This document shows, piece after piece, positions 42,389 through 50,436 of a stretch of DNA of 64,000 nucleotides. Numbering within the stretch: the stretch's first letter is position 1; the number at the start of each line of letters is the position of its first letter. The translations under genes and the position numbers were made by a program. The DNA is from Ruminococcaceae bacterium UBA1425 (lineage in GTDB: Bacteria > Bacillota > Clostridia > Oscillospirales > Acutalibacteraceae). The stretch lies in the NCBI GenBank assembly GCA_002329365.1, contig DCUB01000039.1, forward strand, positions 1 through 64,000, in the 5' to 3' direction. The notes below the pieces were generated by a model, which had not been told where the DNA came from, did not search any database, and was given only the letters and a program-made list of their open reading frames with translations.

Positions 42389-42480
42389 GATTATATCTGA
42401 CGCCCGCGCCGAAAATGAAAACGCCAAAAGCGGATGATAATCGGAAAGATTTTATCCGAATCTTTTGACGCGGGCGGTTA

Positions 42481-42555
42481 TGGCACCCCCGACCGGAATC
42501 GAACCGATAACTGACCCTTAGGAGGGGCCCGTTATATCCATTTAACTACGGGGGC
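42481..42555 (-). tRNA. tRNA-Arg (CCT anticodon)
   Basis: Minus-strand cloverleaf with acceptor GCCCCCG/CGGGGGT, anticodon loop CTCCTAA (anticodon CCT, reads AGG), T-arm CGGTTCGATTCCG and an encoded CCA at 42481-42483. Confidence 0.93.
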
Positions 42556-42571
42556 GAATAATATTCTGTAA

Positions 42572-42696
42572 GGGGCTGTGTCAAAACTATTAATCGGAAC
42601 GGTCAGGACAGTTTCCCGCATAACGCTTGTTCTTTCATCTAATGAAAGCGGTATGCGGGGATTTGTCCTGACTGTTCTTTGCTATGATACAGCCCC
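42572..42696. mobile_element. MITE-like 125-bp nested inverted repeat
   Basis: The ends GGGGCTGTGTC and GATACAGCCCC pair with a single G-T pair (or one mismatch), and three further arm pairs follow inward: GAACGGTCAGGACA/TGTCCTGACTGTTC, CCCGCATAACGC/GCGGTATGCGGG and CTTTCAT/ATGAAAG. GGGGCTGTGTCAAAAC resembles the ends of several IS and MITE families. It lies directly behind rplA, where rplJ would be expected. Confidence 0.55.
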
Positions 42697-42708
42697 CGAA
42701 AATTTTAA

Positions 42709-43404
42709 TCAGCCGGTGACCTTAATCGGGTTTATGCGTATGCCGGGGCCCATTGTTGTGGCGACAACGCATGAACGGATATACTGACCCTTTGCCGCCG
42801 CGGGCTTTGCCTTGACAATGGCGTCGAGCAGGGTGCTGAAGTTTTCGTTAAGCTTTTCCGTGCCGAACGAAACCTTGCCGATAGGGCAGTGGATGATGTT
42901 TGTCTTGTCAAGGCGGTATTCGATTTTACCTGCCTTTGCCTCAGTAACCGCTCTGGCGACGTCGGGTGTAACCGTGCCGGCCTTGGGGCTGGGCATAAGA
43001 CCGCGCGGACCGAGAACTTTACCTAAGCGTCCCACAAGTCCCATCATGTTGGGAGTGGCGATAGCGACGTCAAAATCCATGAAGCCCTCGCCCTGGATTC
43101 TCGCTACGAGTTCCTCGGCGCCGACTACATCGGCTCCGGCCGCCTCCGCCGCCTTTGCGTCGTCGCCCTTTGCGAAAACGGCTACTCTGACCGTTTTGCC
43201 CGTGCCGTTCGGCAGGACAACAGCTCCTCTGACCTGCTGGTCGGCGTGACGCGAGTCGACGCCCAGGCGCACATGCACCTCCACAGTTTCGTCAAACTTT
43301 GCCGTTGCCGTCTTTATTGCCGTTTCGAGAGCCTCGTCGGGATCGTAGAGCTTTGCTCTGTCAACAAGCTTTGCGCTTTCGTTATATTTTTTTCCGTGTT
43401 TCAT
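42709..43404 (-). CDS. rplA: 50S ribosomal protein L1
   Basis: A 231-residue L1, which binds 23S rRNA at the E-site stalk and helps release of deacylated tRNA; in many bacteria it also represses its own operon. The family core GKVLGPRGLMPSPKAGTVTPDV is present, and length is normal. It is the last gene of rpmG-secE-nusG-rplK-rplA. Downstream, rplJ and rplL, which usually follow, are missing: a MITE-like hairpin and two tRNA genes stand there instead. Confidence 0.97.
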   Translation of the reverse strand: MKHGKKYNESAKLVDRAKLYDPDEALETAIKTATAKFDETVEVHVRLGVDSRHADQQVRGAVVLPNGTGKTVRVAVFAKGDDAKAAEAAGADVVGAEELVARIQGEGFMDFDVAIATPNMMGLVGRLGKVLGPRGLMPSPKAGTVTPDVARAVTEAKAGKIEYRLDKTNIIHCPIGKVSFGTEKLNENFSTLLDAIVKAKPAAAKGQYIRSCVVATTMGPGIRINPIKVTG

Positions 43405-43462
43405 AGTTAAACTCCTCCATTGATGTGGTTAATCGGATTTTTCCTCCCACACACAGGCGTAA

Positions 43463-43888
43463 TCAGTCGACTACCGTGACGCCCATGCTGCGAGCCGTGC
43501 CTGCAATCATGCTCATTGCCGTTTCGACGGATGAAGCGTTGAGGTCAGGCATCTTCTGCTCTGCTATTTTTCTTACCTGTTCTTTGGTGATAGTAGCGAC
43601 CTTTGTCTTGTTCGGTACGCCGGAGCCGCTTTCTATGCCGCATGCCTTCTTGATGAGGACGGCCGCGGGCGGAGTTTTTGTTATAAACGAGAATGTGCGG
43701 TCCGCATATACGGTGATGACTACGGGTATGATTAACCCGATGTCGTTCTTTGTTCTTTCATTGAACTCCTTTGTGAAGCCCATGATATTTACGCCGTGCT
43801 GACCGAGCGCCGGGCCTACGGGCGGAGCGGGAGTGGCTTTGCCGGCGGGAATCTGAAGCTTTATAAGGCCTACAACCTTTTGTGCCAT
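43463..43888 (-). CDS. rplK: 50S ribosomal protein L11
   Basis: A 141-residue L11 of normal length. The N-terminal ...IKLQIPAGKATPAPPVGPALGQHGVNIMGFTKEFN... and the C-terminal rRNA-binding part with its MSMIAGTARSMGVTV end are typical. L11 shapes the GTPase-associated centre with L10/L12 and is the target of thiostrepton-type antibiotics and RelA signalling. GGAGG stands before its ATG. It sits between nusG and rplA. Confidence 0.97.
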   Translation of the reverse strand: MAQKVVGLIKLQIPAGKATPAPPVGPALGQHGVNIMGFTKEFNERTKNDIGLIIPVVITVYADRTFSFITKTPPAAVLIKKACGIESGSGVPNKTKVATITKEQVRKIAEQKMPDLNASSVETAMSMIAGTARSMGVTVVD

Positions 43889-43941
43889 TGTTTATACCTC
43901 CAATGTTACTCACTTTAATGTTAGTTTTTGTCGGCGCACCG

Positions 43942-44499
43942 TCAGTCCGATATAGGCTCGACCTGGTCAAGCTCAAGCTCGACCATTGTCTCTTTGCCGA
44001 ACAGGGCAGACACGGTTACACGAACAAGGTTTTTGTCTACATCGATTTCCTCGACCTTTCCCGTGAACCCGTCGAATATCTCGTCGATGATATTAACCAT
44101 GTCGCCGACTTTGTAGTTGACCTCGACGCTGCGCTTTTCAACGCCGAGCTTTAAAACCTCCTCGTCGGAGAGCGGAATAGCCTTGCTGTCGGGACCGACA
44201 AAGCCGGTGACGCCTCTTGTGTTCCGGATAACGAACCACGCGTCGTCGCTCATTGAGGGGTTGTCTTTTTCGTCGAACGTAACGGCAACCTTAACGAGGA
44301 CGTAGCCGGGGAAAAGCTTGCGCTCAACCTCGCGCTTTTTGTCGCCCACAATTTCCGTTACCTTTTCCGTAGGGATTCTGACCTCTAAAATCTGGTCGCC
44401 CATACGGCGGTTTTCGACAATTTTTTCGATATTTGCGGCCACTTTGTTTTCGTAGCCGGAATATGTGTGGATTACATACCACCTGGAGTCAACAGACAT
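43942..44499 (-). CDS. nusG: transcription elongation/antitermination factor NusG
   Basis: A 185-residue NusG. The NGN domain (residues 5-110: RWYVIHTYSGYENKVAANIEK..., FPGYVLVKV) binds RNA polymerase; the KOW domain closes the protein (YKVGDMVNIIDEIFDGFTGKVEEID). It couples transcription with Rho or the ribosome. Length and order match the standard protein. It lies 18 bases behind secE and ahead of rplK. Confidence 0.97.
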   Translation of the reverse strand: MSVDSRWYVIHTYSGYENKVAANIEKIVENRRMGDQILEVRIPTEKVTEIVGDKKREVERKLFPGYVLVKVAVTFDEKDNPSMSDDAWFVIRNTRGVTGFVGPDSKAIPLSDEEVLKLGVEKRSVEVNYKVGDMVNIIDEIFDGFTGKVEEIDVDKNLVRVTVSALFGKETMVELELDQVEPISD

Positions 44500-44517
44500 C
44501 GCTTTACCTCCAAGCTT

Positions 44518-44982
44518 TTAATCGGCAGCCCCGGTTGCCGCGGCGGTAGTGGCGACAGCCTCGGTTGCCGATTCGTCTTCTTCGGTTTCTTCCTCGCCGT
44601 CTGCCGTTGTGTCCTCGATAATATTGTTTAAAGTCGTTGCGGTTGTTGTGGTTTCGTCGACAGCCTCGCTTATCTCTGTGTCCGCGCCTCTCGCTGCATC
44701 GCTGAGAAGCTCTATGGACTTTGAAAGACCGAGGTCTATGAGCCATACAAAAAAGAGAAAAATTGCAATTGATGCTATGACGATGCCGGAGCTCTTTAAA
44801 ATCATCTTCAAGTCGGGCCAAACGATTTTTTTAAGCTCGCCGCGGAAATCCTTCCAGTACCGAGCGATGGCTTTACCCATTCTGACAAAGATATTCGGCT
44901 TGTCTGACTTCGGCTTTTTTGCCCTCGTCTTTTCTGCCTTGACGATTTTTTCAGCGGCTTCAGACTTTTCTTTTTTTGCCAT
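44518..44982 (-). CDS. secE: preprotein translocase subunit SecE with long acidic tail
   Basis: A 154-residue SecE; most relatives end soon after the single membrane helix. Residues 1-35 are charged, ARYWKDFRGELKKIVWPDLK is the family signature, and IVIASIAIFLFFVWLIDLGLSKSI is the membrane helix. The last about 60 residues are an unusual low-complexity region of Thr, Ala and Glu (TTTTATTLNNIIEDTTADGEEE...). The tail would face the outside if the normal topology holds. GGGGAGG precedes the ATG 44982. Part of the secretion channel SecYEG. Confidence 0.92.
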   Translation of the reverse strand: MAKKEKSEAAEKIVKAEKTRAKKPKSDKPNIFVRMGKAIARYWKDFRGELKKIVWPDLKMILKSSGIVIASIAIFLFFVWLIDLGLSKSIELLSDAARGADTEISEAVDETTTTATTLNNIIEDTTADGEEETEEDESATEAVATTAAATGAAD

Positions 44983-44998
44983 TTCTTTTCCTCCCCGC

Positions 44999-45148
44999 TT
45001 ACTTCGTTTCACGGTGGAGAGTGTGCTTCTTGCAGAATCTGCAATACTTGTTTCTCTCCAGCCTGTCCGGCGTATTTTTCTTTTCTTTCATCGTATTGTA
45101 GTTACGCTGCTTGCACTCCGTGCAGGAAAGAGTGATTTTAACTCTCAT
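44999..45148 (-). CDS. rpmG: 50S ribosomal protein L33
   Basis: A 49-residue L33. Two Cys pairs (SCTECKQRN and YCRFCKKHT) show the zinc-binding form. The ATG at 45148 gives the standard start RVKITLSC; the longer reading upstream includes noncoding sequence. It is the first gene of the secE-nusG-rplK-rplA unit, directly behind the promoter at 45235-45263. Confidence 0.95.
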   Translation of the reverse strand: MRVKITLSCTECKQRNYNTMKEKKNTPDRLERNKYCRFCKKHTLHRETK

Positions 45149-45234
45149 AACGGCACCTCCATTTGGATTATTTACCTCCCTCTGAAACCAAAAAAACGGG
45201 CACAAAAAAATAGCCCTCATTCAGAGGTAAACAT

Positions 45235-45263
45235 AATTTATCATAACCCTGAGCTTTTGTCAA
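45235..45263 (-). promoter_or_regulatory. promoter of the rpmG-secE-nusG-rplKA operon
   Basis: On the minus strand TTGACA (45263-45258), 17-base spacer, TAAATT (45240-45235). A hairpin-forming CCTCTGA...TCAGAGG follows before rpmG. Confidence 0.8.
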
Positions 45264-45314
45264 GGATTTTTTTTGCTTTTATTTCGCAAATAATTAAATA
45301 TAAAGCAAAAACGC

Positions 45315-45343
45315 TTGAAACATACGGGTGGAATTGCTATAAT
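45315..45343 (+). promoter_or_regulatory. promoter of the Ig-like membrane protein gene
   Basis: TTGAAA (45315-45320), 17-base spacer, TATAAT (45338-45343), about 57 bases before the start codon. Confidence 0.75.
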
Positions 45344-45399
45344 GCATGTGTGGTTATATAAACCGCTTCTAATTTGAACTATAAAGGACGGTAAAAAAT

Positions 45400-45858
45400 A
45401 TGAAAAAGACGATTTCCGCGTTTCTCGCCGCGATGCTGCTGTTCTCCGTTATGTCCTTCGGCTCATTTTCTGTCAACGCTCTCGGCACGCCCGTTACGGG
45501 CATCACGATGGAATCCTCCGTTAAGGTTAAAACGGGACAGTCCGTTCAGCTTAACCCGGTGGTAACGCCCGAAAACGCGACAGACAAATCGGTAAAATGG
45601 GAAACAAGCAGCAACATTATATCGGTTGATTCCGACGGCAAGGTCACGGCAAACAGATTTGTACCCTTTAGCGGTTCTTATTCGTTTCTCAGAATTCCGT
45701 CCTACGGGGGAACGGCGACGGTTAAGGCAACTACCATAGACGGCGGCTATACCGTCACCTGCAAGGTTGTCGTAACGCCCGATATCTGGAACATAGTCCT
45801 CCTTGCCGTGCTTATAGGAATCGTAGTCGTTCCGATGTTTTTAACTCCCGTCGTATAA
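45400..45858 (+). CDS. small membrane-anchored BIG2 protein
   Basis: A 152-residue exported protein. The signal peptide spans 1-27 (KKTISAFLAAMLLFSVMSFGSFSVNA). A single BIG2 Ig-like domain (VTGITMESSVKVKTGQSVQLNPVVTPENATDKSVKWETSSNIISVDSDGKVTA) fills about 32-125. A hydrophobic helix ends it (WNIVLLAVLIGIVVVPMFLTPVV), so it is anchored with the domain outside. It shares BIG2 domain and C-terminal anchoring with the 707-residue protein at 28080-30203. Followed by the phosphohexomutase gene after 35 bases. The ligand is unknown. Confidence 0.8.
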   Translation: MKKTISAFLAAMLLFSVMSFGSFSVNALGTPVTGITMESSVKVKTGQSVQLNPVVTPENATDKSVKWETSSNIISVDSDGKVTANRFVPFSGSYSFLRIPSYGGTATVKATTIDGGYTVTCKVVVTPDIWNIVLLAVLIGIVVVPMFLTPVV

Positions 45859-45893
45859 TCAGTCGGCATGCATTCATAAGGAGCAATAACAAG

Positions 45894-47411
45894 ATGAGCA
45901 CAAACTGGAATGGCTTAAGGAGCGGCAGCGACATAAGGGGACTCGGTGTCGGATATGAAAACGCCCCTCCCTACCTCAGCGACTTTGCCGTTGGCAGAAT
46001 AGCCTCGGCGTTTGCAGTGTGGCTGTCCGAAAAAGCGGGCAAGCCACGCTGTACGCTTACCGTGTCCGTGGGGCACGACCCGCGGATTTCTTCGGAGCGG
46101 ATTAAAAACGCCGTAATTGCATCATTGACGGAGTGCGGCGTCCGCGTGCTCGACTGCGGACTGTCGTCCACTCCCGCCATGTTCATGACAACGATAGACT
46201 TAAAATGCGACGGAGCCGTTCAGATAACCGCCAGCCACCATCCCATGGACAAAAACGGGCTGAAGTTTTTTACGCCCTCGGGCGGGCTTGAAGGGGCGGA
46301 AATAGCCGGAATCCTTTACTCTGCCGAAAAGGGCGGTTTTCCGTCCGACGGCGGCGGCAGTGTCGAGCATGTAAACTATATGGCAAGGTACGCGGAGCGT
46401 CTTCGCTACCTGATATGTGCCGGAGTTAACGCCGCCGACTACCGCAGGCCTCTTTCGGGATTCAAGATAGCGGTCGACGCTGGAAACGGAGCGGGCGGCT
46501 TTTTCGCAAGCGACGTGCTTGAGCCGCTCGGCGCCGACGTTTCCGGCAGCGTCTTTCTTATACCCGACGGCACGTTTCCTAACCATGTCCCGAACCCCGA
46601 AAACGAAACGGCGATGCGCTTCGCGGCGGAGGCGACAGTCAAAAGCGGCTCCGACTTCGGCGTTATATTCGACACGGACGTGGACCGCGCCGGCTGCGTG
46701 GGCAGTGACGGCACGGAAATAAACAGAAACAGGCTTGTGGCTGTCGCGTCATACATAGCGCTCGAAAACAATCCGGGCGCCGTTATTGTTACCGATTCCG
46801 TAACATCCGACGGTCTTGCAAAATATATTGCCTCGCTGGGCGGCAGGCATCTGCGCTTCAAGCGGGGATACAAAAACATCATCAACAAGCAGATTGAGCT
46901 TACAAAAAGCGGCACCGCCTGTCCGCTTGCCATAGAAACCTCCGGGCACGCTTCCTTCGCGGAGAATTATTTTCTCGACGACGGGGCTTATCTTATCACG
47001 AAGATAATCATTCTCATGGCAAGGCTGAAAAAAGAGGGCAAAACGCTCGGCGACATTTTAAGCACGCTCGAAGAACCGGCCGAGGAGCAAGAAGTCAGAA
47101 TTAAAATTCTCTCGGAAGATTTCAGGGCAGCGGGCGAAAGCTTTATCGACGGCTGGACGTCTTACGCGGGAAACGGCGGTGGCTGCAAAAAGGCGCCCGA
47201 CAACCACGAGGGAATAAGATTCTCGACCGACGCCGAAAACGGCGACGGCTGGATACTGGTCCGCCTGAGCGTCCACGACCCCGTGATAGTAGTAAACACC
47301 GAAAGCAACACAAAGGGCGGAACGGAAAAAATGCTCAAAAGGCTTTACGGCTTTGCAAAGGATATAAAGGGGCTTGATATATCGGCACTCGCGGATGCTG
47401 TCAGCGGTTAA
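45894..47411 (+). CDS. phosphoglucomutase/phosphomannomutase-like protein
   Basis: A 505-residue alpha-D-phosphohexomutase. The active-site serine loop is TASHHP (near residue 115), the metal loop is DTDVDRAG (about 262-269), and the sugar loop ETSGHASFAEN (about 346) is present; the phosphate loop near the C-terminus is less clear (SNTKGGTEKM). It interconverts hexose-1- and hexose-6-phosphates, mannose or glucose form being open. AAGGAG precedes the ATG. It lies behind the BIG2 gene and may share its promoter. It would link cytoplasmic hexose phosphates to cell-envelope sugar nucleotides. Confidence 0.85.
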   Translation: MSTNWNGLRSGSDIRGLGVGYENAPPYLSDFAVGRIASAFAVWLSEKAGKPRCTLTVSVGHDPRISSERIKNAVIASLTECGVRVLDCGLSSTPAMFMTTIDLKCDGAVQITASHHPMDKNGLKFFTPSGGLEGAEIAGILYSAEKGGFPSDGGGSVEHVNYMARYAERLRYLICAGVNAADYRRPLSGFKIAVDAGNGAGGFFASDVLEPLGADVSGSVFLIPDGTFPNHVPNPENETAMRFAAEATVKSGSDFGVIFDTDVDRAGCVGSDGTEINRNRLVAVASYIALENNPGAVIVTDSVTSDGLAKYIASLGGRHLRFKRGYKNIINKQIELTKSGTACPLAIETSGHASFAENYFLDDGAYLITKIIILMARLKKEGKTLGDILSTLEEPAEEQEVRIKILSEDFRAAGESFIDGWTSYAGNGGGCKKAPDNHEGIRFSTDAENGDGWILVRLSVHDPVIVVNTESNTKGGTEKMLKRLYGFAKDIKGLDISALADAVSG

Positions 47412-47437
47412 AAAGGTTAGGTGTTACGGAGTAGCAG

Positions 47438-47457
47438 GGAACGCATTTATGCGTTCC
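47438..47457. repeat. 20-bp palindromic repeat, copy 5
   Basis: GGAACGCAT-TT-ATGCGTTCC, same inner arms as copy 3 at 14041. Confidence 0.8.
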
Positions 47458-47590
47458 GGAAATTAACGATAACCGTCATTTTATTTGAATATGTTGTTTT
47501 GTTCTGTTATAAGTTGCATATAAATTGCGGAACGGTCAAGACATATCTCTGCTTGTTGTTTTTCAAAATGATGAAAACAAACATTCGTAG

Positions 47591-47650
47591 GGAACGGTCC
47601 TGACCATTCCGCTTTTGTTTATGAAGCTTCGGACACGGCGCGCCGTATCC
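47591..47650. repeat. composite repeat A plus B, second example
   Basis: GGAACGGTC-CT-GACCATTCC (47591-47610) and GGACACGGCGCGCCGTATCC (47631-47650), the same arrangement as at 14087-14150. Confidence 0.7.
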
Positions 47651-47660
47651 CTGAAATAAG

Positions 47661-47696
47661 GGCAGCACCGCACAATTATCTTTGTGCGGTGCTGCC
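47661..47696. terminator. terminator hairpin between convergent genes
   Basis: GGCAGCACCGCACA and TGTGCGGTGCTGCC pair perfectly (47661-47674 / 47683-47696). It lies between the ends of the phosphohexomutase gene and murD and may serve both; T runs on either side are weak. Confidence 0.7.
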
Positions 47697-47711
47697 TTAA
47701 AATTATTGTTA

Positions 47712-49025
47712 TTATCCGTCGCTTTCGCCGTACAGGCGGACAAGCTTTTTAAAATGACCGCCCTTTTCCTCAAAATCCCTGTAATAGTTGTAGCTTGCGG
47801 CGGCGGGCGAAAGCAGACAGCTTTTCCCCTTTTCTGTTACCCGAAAGGCCTTTTCGACGGCGTCCTCCATTCCGGCGGCCCTGAAAAGCCTTTTGCCGGA
47901 GCCGGACTCGGCAAGACGCGAGCATATCATATGGCCCGTTTCGGGAAGACCTATGATATTCCTGACGGAAGATTCCAGGAGGGCGTGGCAGAAATCGCCG
48001 AAATCAAGCCCCCTGTCCATGCCGCCGAGTATAAGCGTGTCGACGTCGCCGACTGCCTCAACGGCGCACATGACGGCGCGCGGTATCGTCGCAATGCAGT
48101 CGTTGATGAACTTTATGCCCTTATATGTCCCGACAGGCTCCATGCGGTGCTCGATTCCGCCGAAGCCCCTGATGCCCGCCGTTACGGCGTCGTCGCCTAT
48201 TCCGAGGCAGCGCGCCGCGGCGGCGGCAAAAAATATGTCCTGATGGTTGTGGATACCCGTCAGACGCGGATTGAGTGTTGTGAGCGAGCGAAGGAACTCC
48301 GATTTTTTGCCTTCGGACGCGCTGACGGGAACCTTAACCGATTTCACTTCATCCTGCGAAAAAAACGCGCTGAAGTCCTGGTCGGCGTTGAAGATAAAAT
48401 AATCGTCGGCTTTCTGGTTCCTCATTATATTAAGCTTTGCGGACGCGTAGCCTTTTATTCCGTCGTAGTGGTCGAGATGCTCCTCAAAAAGGTTTGTAAA
48501 AACGGCAACGTGCGGGGAAACGGTGGTGAACTCAAGCTGGTGAGAAGACATTTCGATAACGGCAACGCTGCCCTCGGAGGAGTCGAATTTGTCGAGAACG
48601 GGGACACCGATATTGCCGATAAGGCAGGTAGCGACACCTGCGGCGCGAAGAATTTCATAAATCAGTGTGGAGGTGGTGGTTTTGCCCTTTGTTCCCGTTA
48701 CGCCTATCTTCATGCAGGGGGCGAAGCGCATGAAAAGGTCGGTCTGGCATGTTATTTCAACGCCCTTAGGTACGGAAACGCCGAAAAACGAAATGCCCGG
48801 TGATTTAAAAACGATGTCGCAGTCGCCTATGCAGGAAAGATAATCGTCGCCTGTGACAAGACGGACGTTCCGGTCGCCGACATATACGTCGCGCCTGTCG
48901 GCGATAGTCAGTATTGTGTCGGGCAGATATTTCCTTATATAGCGGTAGCTTGAGCGGCCTTCCCTCCCGAAGCCGAGAATAAGTATCCTCTTGTTTCTGA
49001 TGTATTCAATCAGCGGATTTGACAT
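47712..49025 (-). CDS. murD: UDP-N-acetylmuramoyl-L-alanine--glutamate ligase (MurD, probably MurD2 type)
   Basis: A 437-residue Mur ligase. The N-terminal Rossmann part (RILILGFGREGRSSYRYI), the ATP P-loop GVTGTKGKTTTSTL and the central HNHQDI motif are intact. Standard MurD adds D-Glu to UDP-MurNAc-L-Ala. Here it overlaps murL by 20 bases; in Xanthomonas the ligase MurD2 paired with MurL adds L-Glu, which MurL then epimerises. So this enzyme may be the L-Glu-adding form. Whether another murD exists is not visible in this window. Ribosome binding site AAAGGAGATG lies within murL. Confidence 0.85.
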   Translation of the reverse strand: MSNPLIEYIRNKRILILGFGREGRSSYRYIRKYLPDTILTIADRRDVYVGDRNVRLVTGDDYLSCIGDCDIVFKSPGISFFGVSVPKGVEITCQTDLFMRFAPCMKIGVTGTKGKTTTSTLIYEILRAAGVATCLIGNIGVPVLDKFDSSEGSVAVIEMSSHQLEFTTVSPHVAVFTNLFEEHLDHYDGIKGYASAKLNIMRNQKADDYFIFNADQDFSAFFSQDEVKSVKVPVSASEGKKSEFLRSLTTLNPRLTGIHNHQDIFFAAAAARCLGIGDDAVTAGIRGFGGIEHRMEPVGTYKGIKFINDCIATIPRAVMCAVEAVGDVDTLILGGMDRGLDFGDFCHALLESSVRNIIGLPETGHMICSRLAESGSGKRLFRAAGMEDAVEKAFRVTEKGKSCLLSPAAASYNYYRDFEEKGGHFKKLVRLYGESDG

Positions 49026-50391
49026 AGTCTATCATCTCCTTTGCATATATTCCGAAGCGTTCGGGTATGCCGTTTTCGTTGTCGAAGCCGAGCAATGGAT
49101 TGACGGCGGGCATTTTAAGCTCACCCTGCCTTTCGACAAAATACCGCAGCAGGCAGGGCAGGGGCTTTTGCTCCCTTTTGTATTTTTCGGCGGTCATGCA
49201 TAGGGCGAAATTCACCTCGTCCACCGTGCCTATGCACTCAAACGGCTTGACGTCCGAAAAGCCCGTAAGCCCGTCGAAATCGCTCCGGAGCTCGCACTTA
49301 TCAAGCATGTTACAGCCGAAAATCTCAAAAAGCCGTTCGGTGGGAAGGAACGGGGAGAGGATTATATATACAAAAAGGCATTTTGCGCAGCTTAGGCACC
49401 ACTCGTTGTTTTTGCTGCCGGCGTTGCAGCTTCGAAAAACCTTGTGGAACTGCGGAAGCGACGAAAACATTTTTGCAATCTGAAGCTCGCAGAAGGGGCG
49501 GAGCAGGCTGAAATAGCTGACGGGGACACGCAGATATTTTTCGGTGTATTGCATGAAATCGCGCTCGAATTCGTATGACTTTGAATACTGGTGGTTTACA
49601 AGTGTTCCGGCTACGCTCGGCTCATTAGCGCTCGATTCGTTTGAAAGGATTATGCTCCCGGCGCCCGTTAAATATGCGCAGTACAGGGACAGAAACGCGA
49701 CGACGGAGGAAAACGGCGTGTGACCGTTAAGATAACCCTCGGCGTTCAGCCTTAAAAGCTCCCTGTCAATTGTTCTGTAGGTTCTTATTATCCTGTCAGC
49801 GTTAAAGCCCGCGGCAGCCGCCGTTTCCGTTCTTGCAGGCTGGTCGTTTACCGTAAAGCACATAACGGTGTCGGCGATATCCTTCAAAAGGCTGAGAGTC
49901 ACGGCTGAGTCTTTGCCGCCGCCGACGGGAACGATGTTGATGCCGCTTTTGTTGTAAGGCTCATCAAAATCCGCTTCCGGCTTATTATTTGCGTTTTCGA
50001 TACTTACAAAGCTGTCGATATCAGTATCGATATTATTTTTATAAAAAAACTCGCCGAGACCGTTGTACCAGAGCTTTTTCCACCAACGCGCCTGCCCGGC
50101 GTCGAGATAGCCGCAGCGCACAACAAAACGCTTCGGGCAAACAGCCTTCCAGTAGCTCACTGCCTCCGCAAGCCCGAGCGAAAAAACAAGCCTTCGCGCC
50201 GTTTCGCCGCAAACGGGGTTTAAAAGCTTCAGATTGCCGGTGATAATTTTTGTTTCGGGGTGAAAACAAAACCTGCCGTCGACGGAAAAGTCGAACCTGA
50301 TGAGGATATGCTCCTCACCGGGTTCGATGTGAAAGCCGTCATAATAAAAGGCGCTGAATTCCCTGCGAAGCAGGTCGAAGCTTTTGCCCAT
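49006..50391 (-). CDS. murL: MurL-like UDP-MurNAc-L-Ala-L-Glu epimerase
   Basis: A 461-residue protein matching the MurL family. An N-terminal domain is followed by a PP-loop-like motif, VPVGGGKDSAVTLSLL (about 158), then GSIILSNESSANEP, YSKSYEFERDFMQYTEKYL and a Cys cluster (WCLSCAKCLFVYIILSPFL). MurL converts the terminal L-Glu of UDP-MurNAc-L-Ala-L-Glu to D-Glu using ATP and Mg2+, bypassing glutamate racemase MurI. The ATG at 50391 follows AAGGAG. It is cotranscribed with murD by a 20-base overlap. MurL is rarer than MurI, so this is a notable peptidoglycan route. Confidence 0.88.
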   Translation of the reverse strand: MGKSFDLLRREFSAFYYDGFHIEPGEEHILIRFDFSVDGRFCFHPETKIITGNLKLLNPVCGETARRLVFSLGLAEAVSYWKAVCPKRFVVRCGYLDAGQARWWKKLWYNGLGEFFYKNNIDTDIDSFVSIENANNKPEADFDEPYNKSGINIVPVGGGKDSAVTLSLLKDIADTVMCFTVNDQPARTETAAAAGFNADRIIRTYRTIDRELLRLNAEGYLNGHTPFSSVVAFLSLYCAYLTGAGSIILSNESSANEPSVAGTLVNHQYSKSYEFERDFMQYTEKYLRVPVSYFSLLRPFCELQIAKMFSSLPQFHKVFRSCNAGSKNNEWCLSCAKCLFVYIILSPFLPTERLFEIFGCNMLDKCELRSDFDGLTGFSDVKPFECIGTVDEVNFALCMTAEKYKREQKPLPCLLRYFVERQGELKMPAVNPLLGFDNENGIPERFGIYAKEMIDYVKSAD

Positions 50392-50436
50392 GTTCAAGGC
50401 TCCTTGTCAGCTATTAACTATCTGTATACCCAAAAA

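Noticed and set aside
42560..42700. Terminator of the rplA operon
   Set aside because: The large hairpin has no T run on the minus strand; treated as MITE-like.
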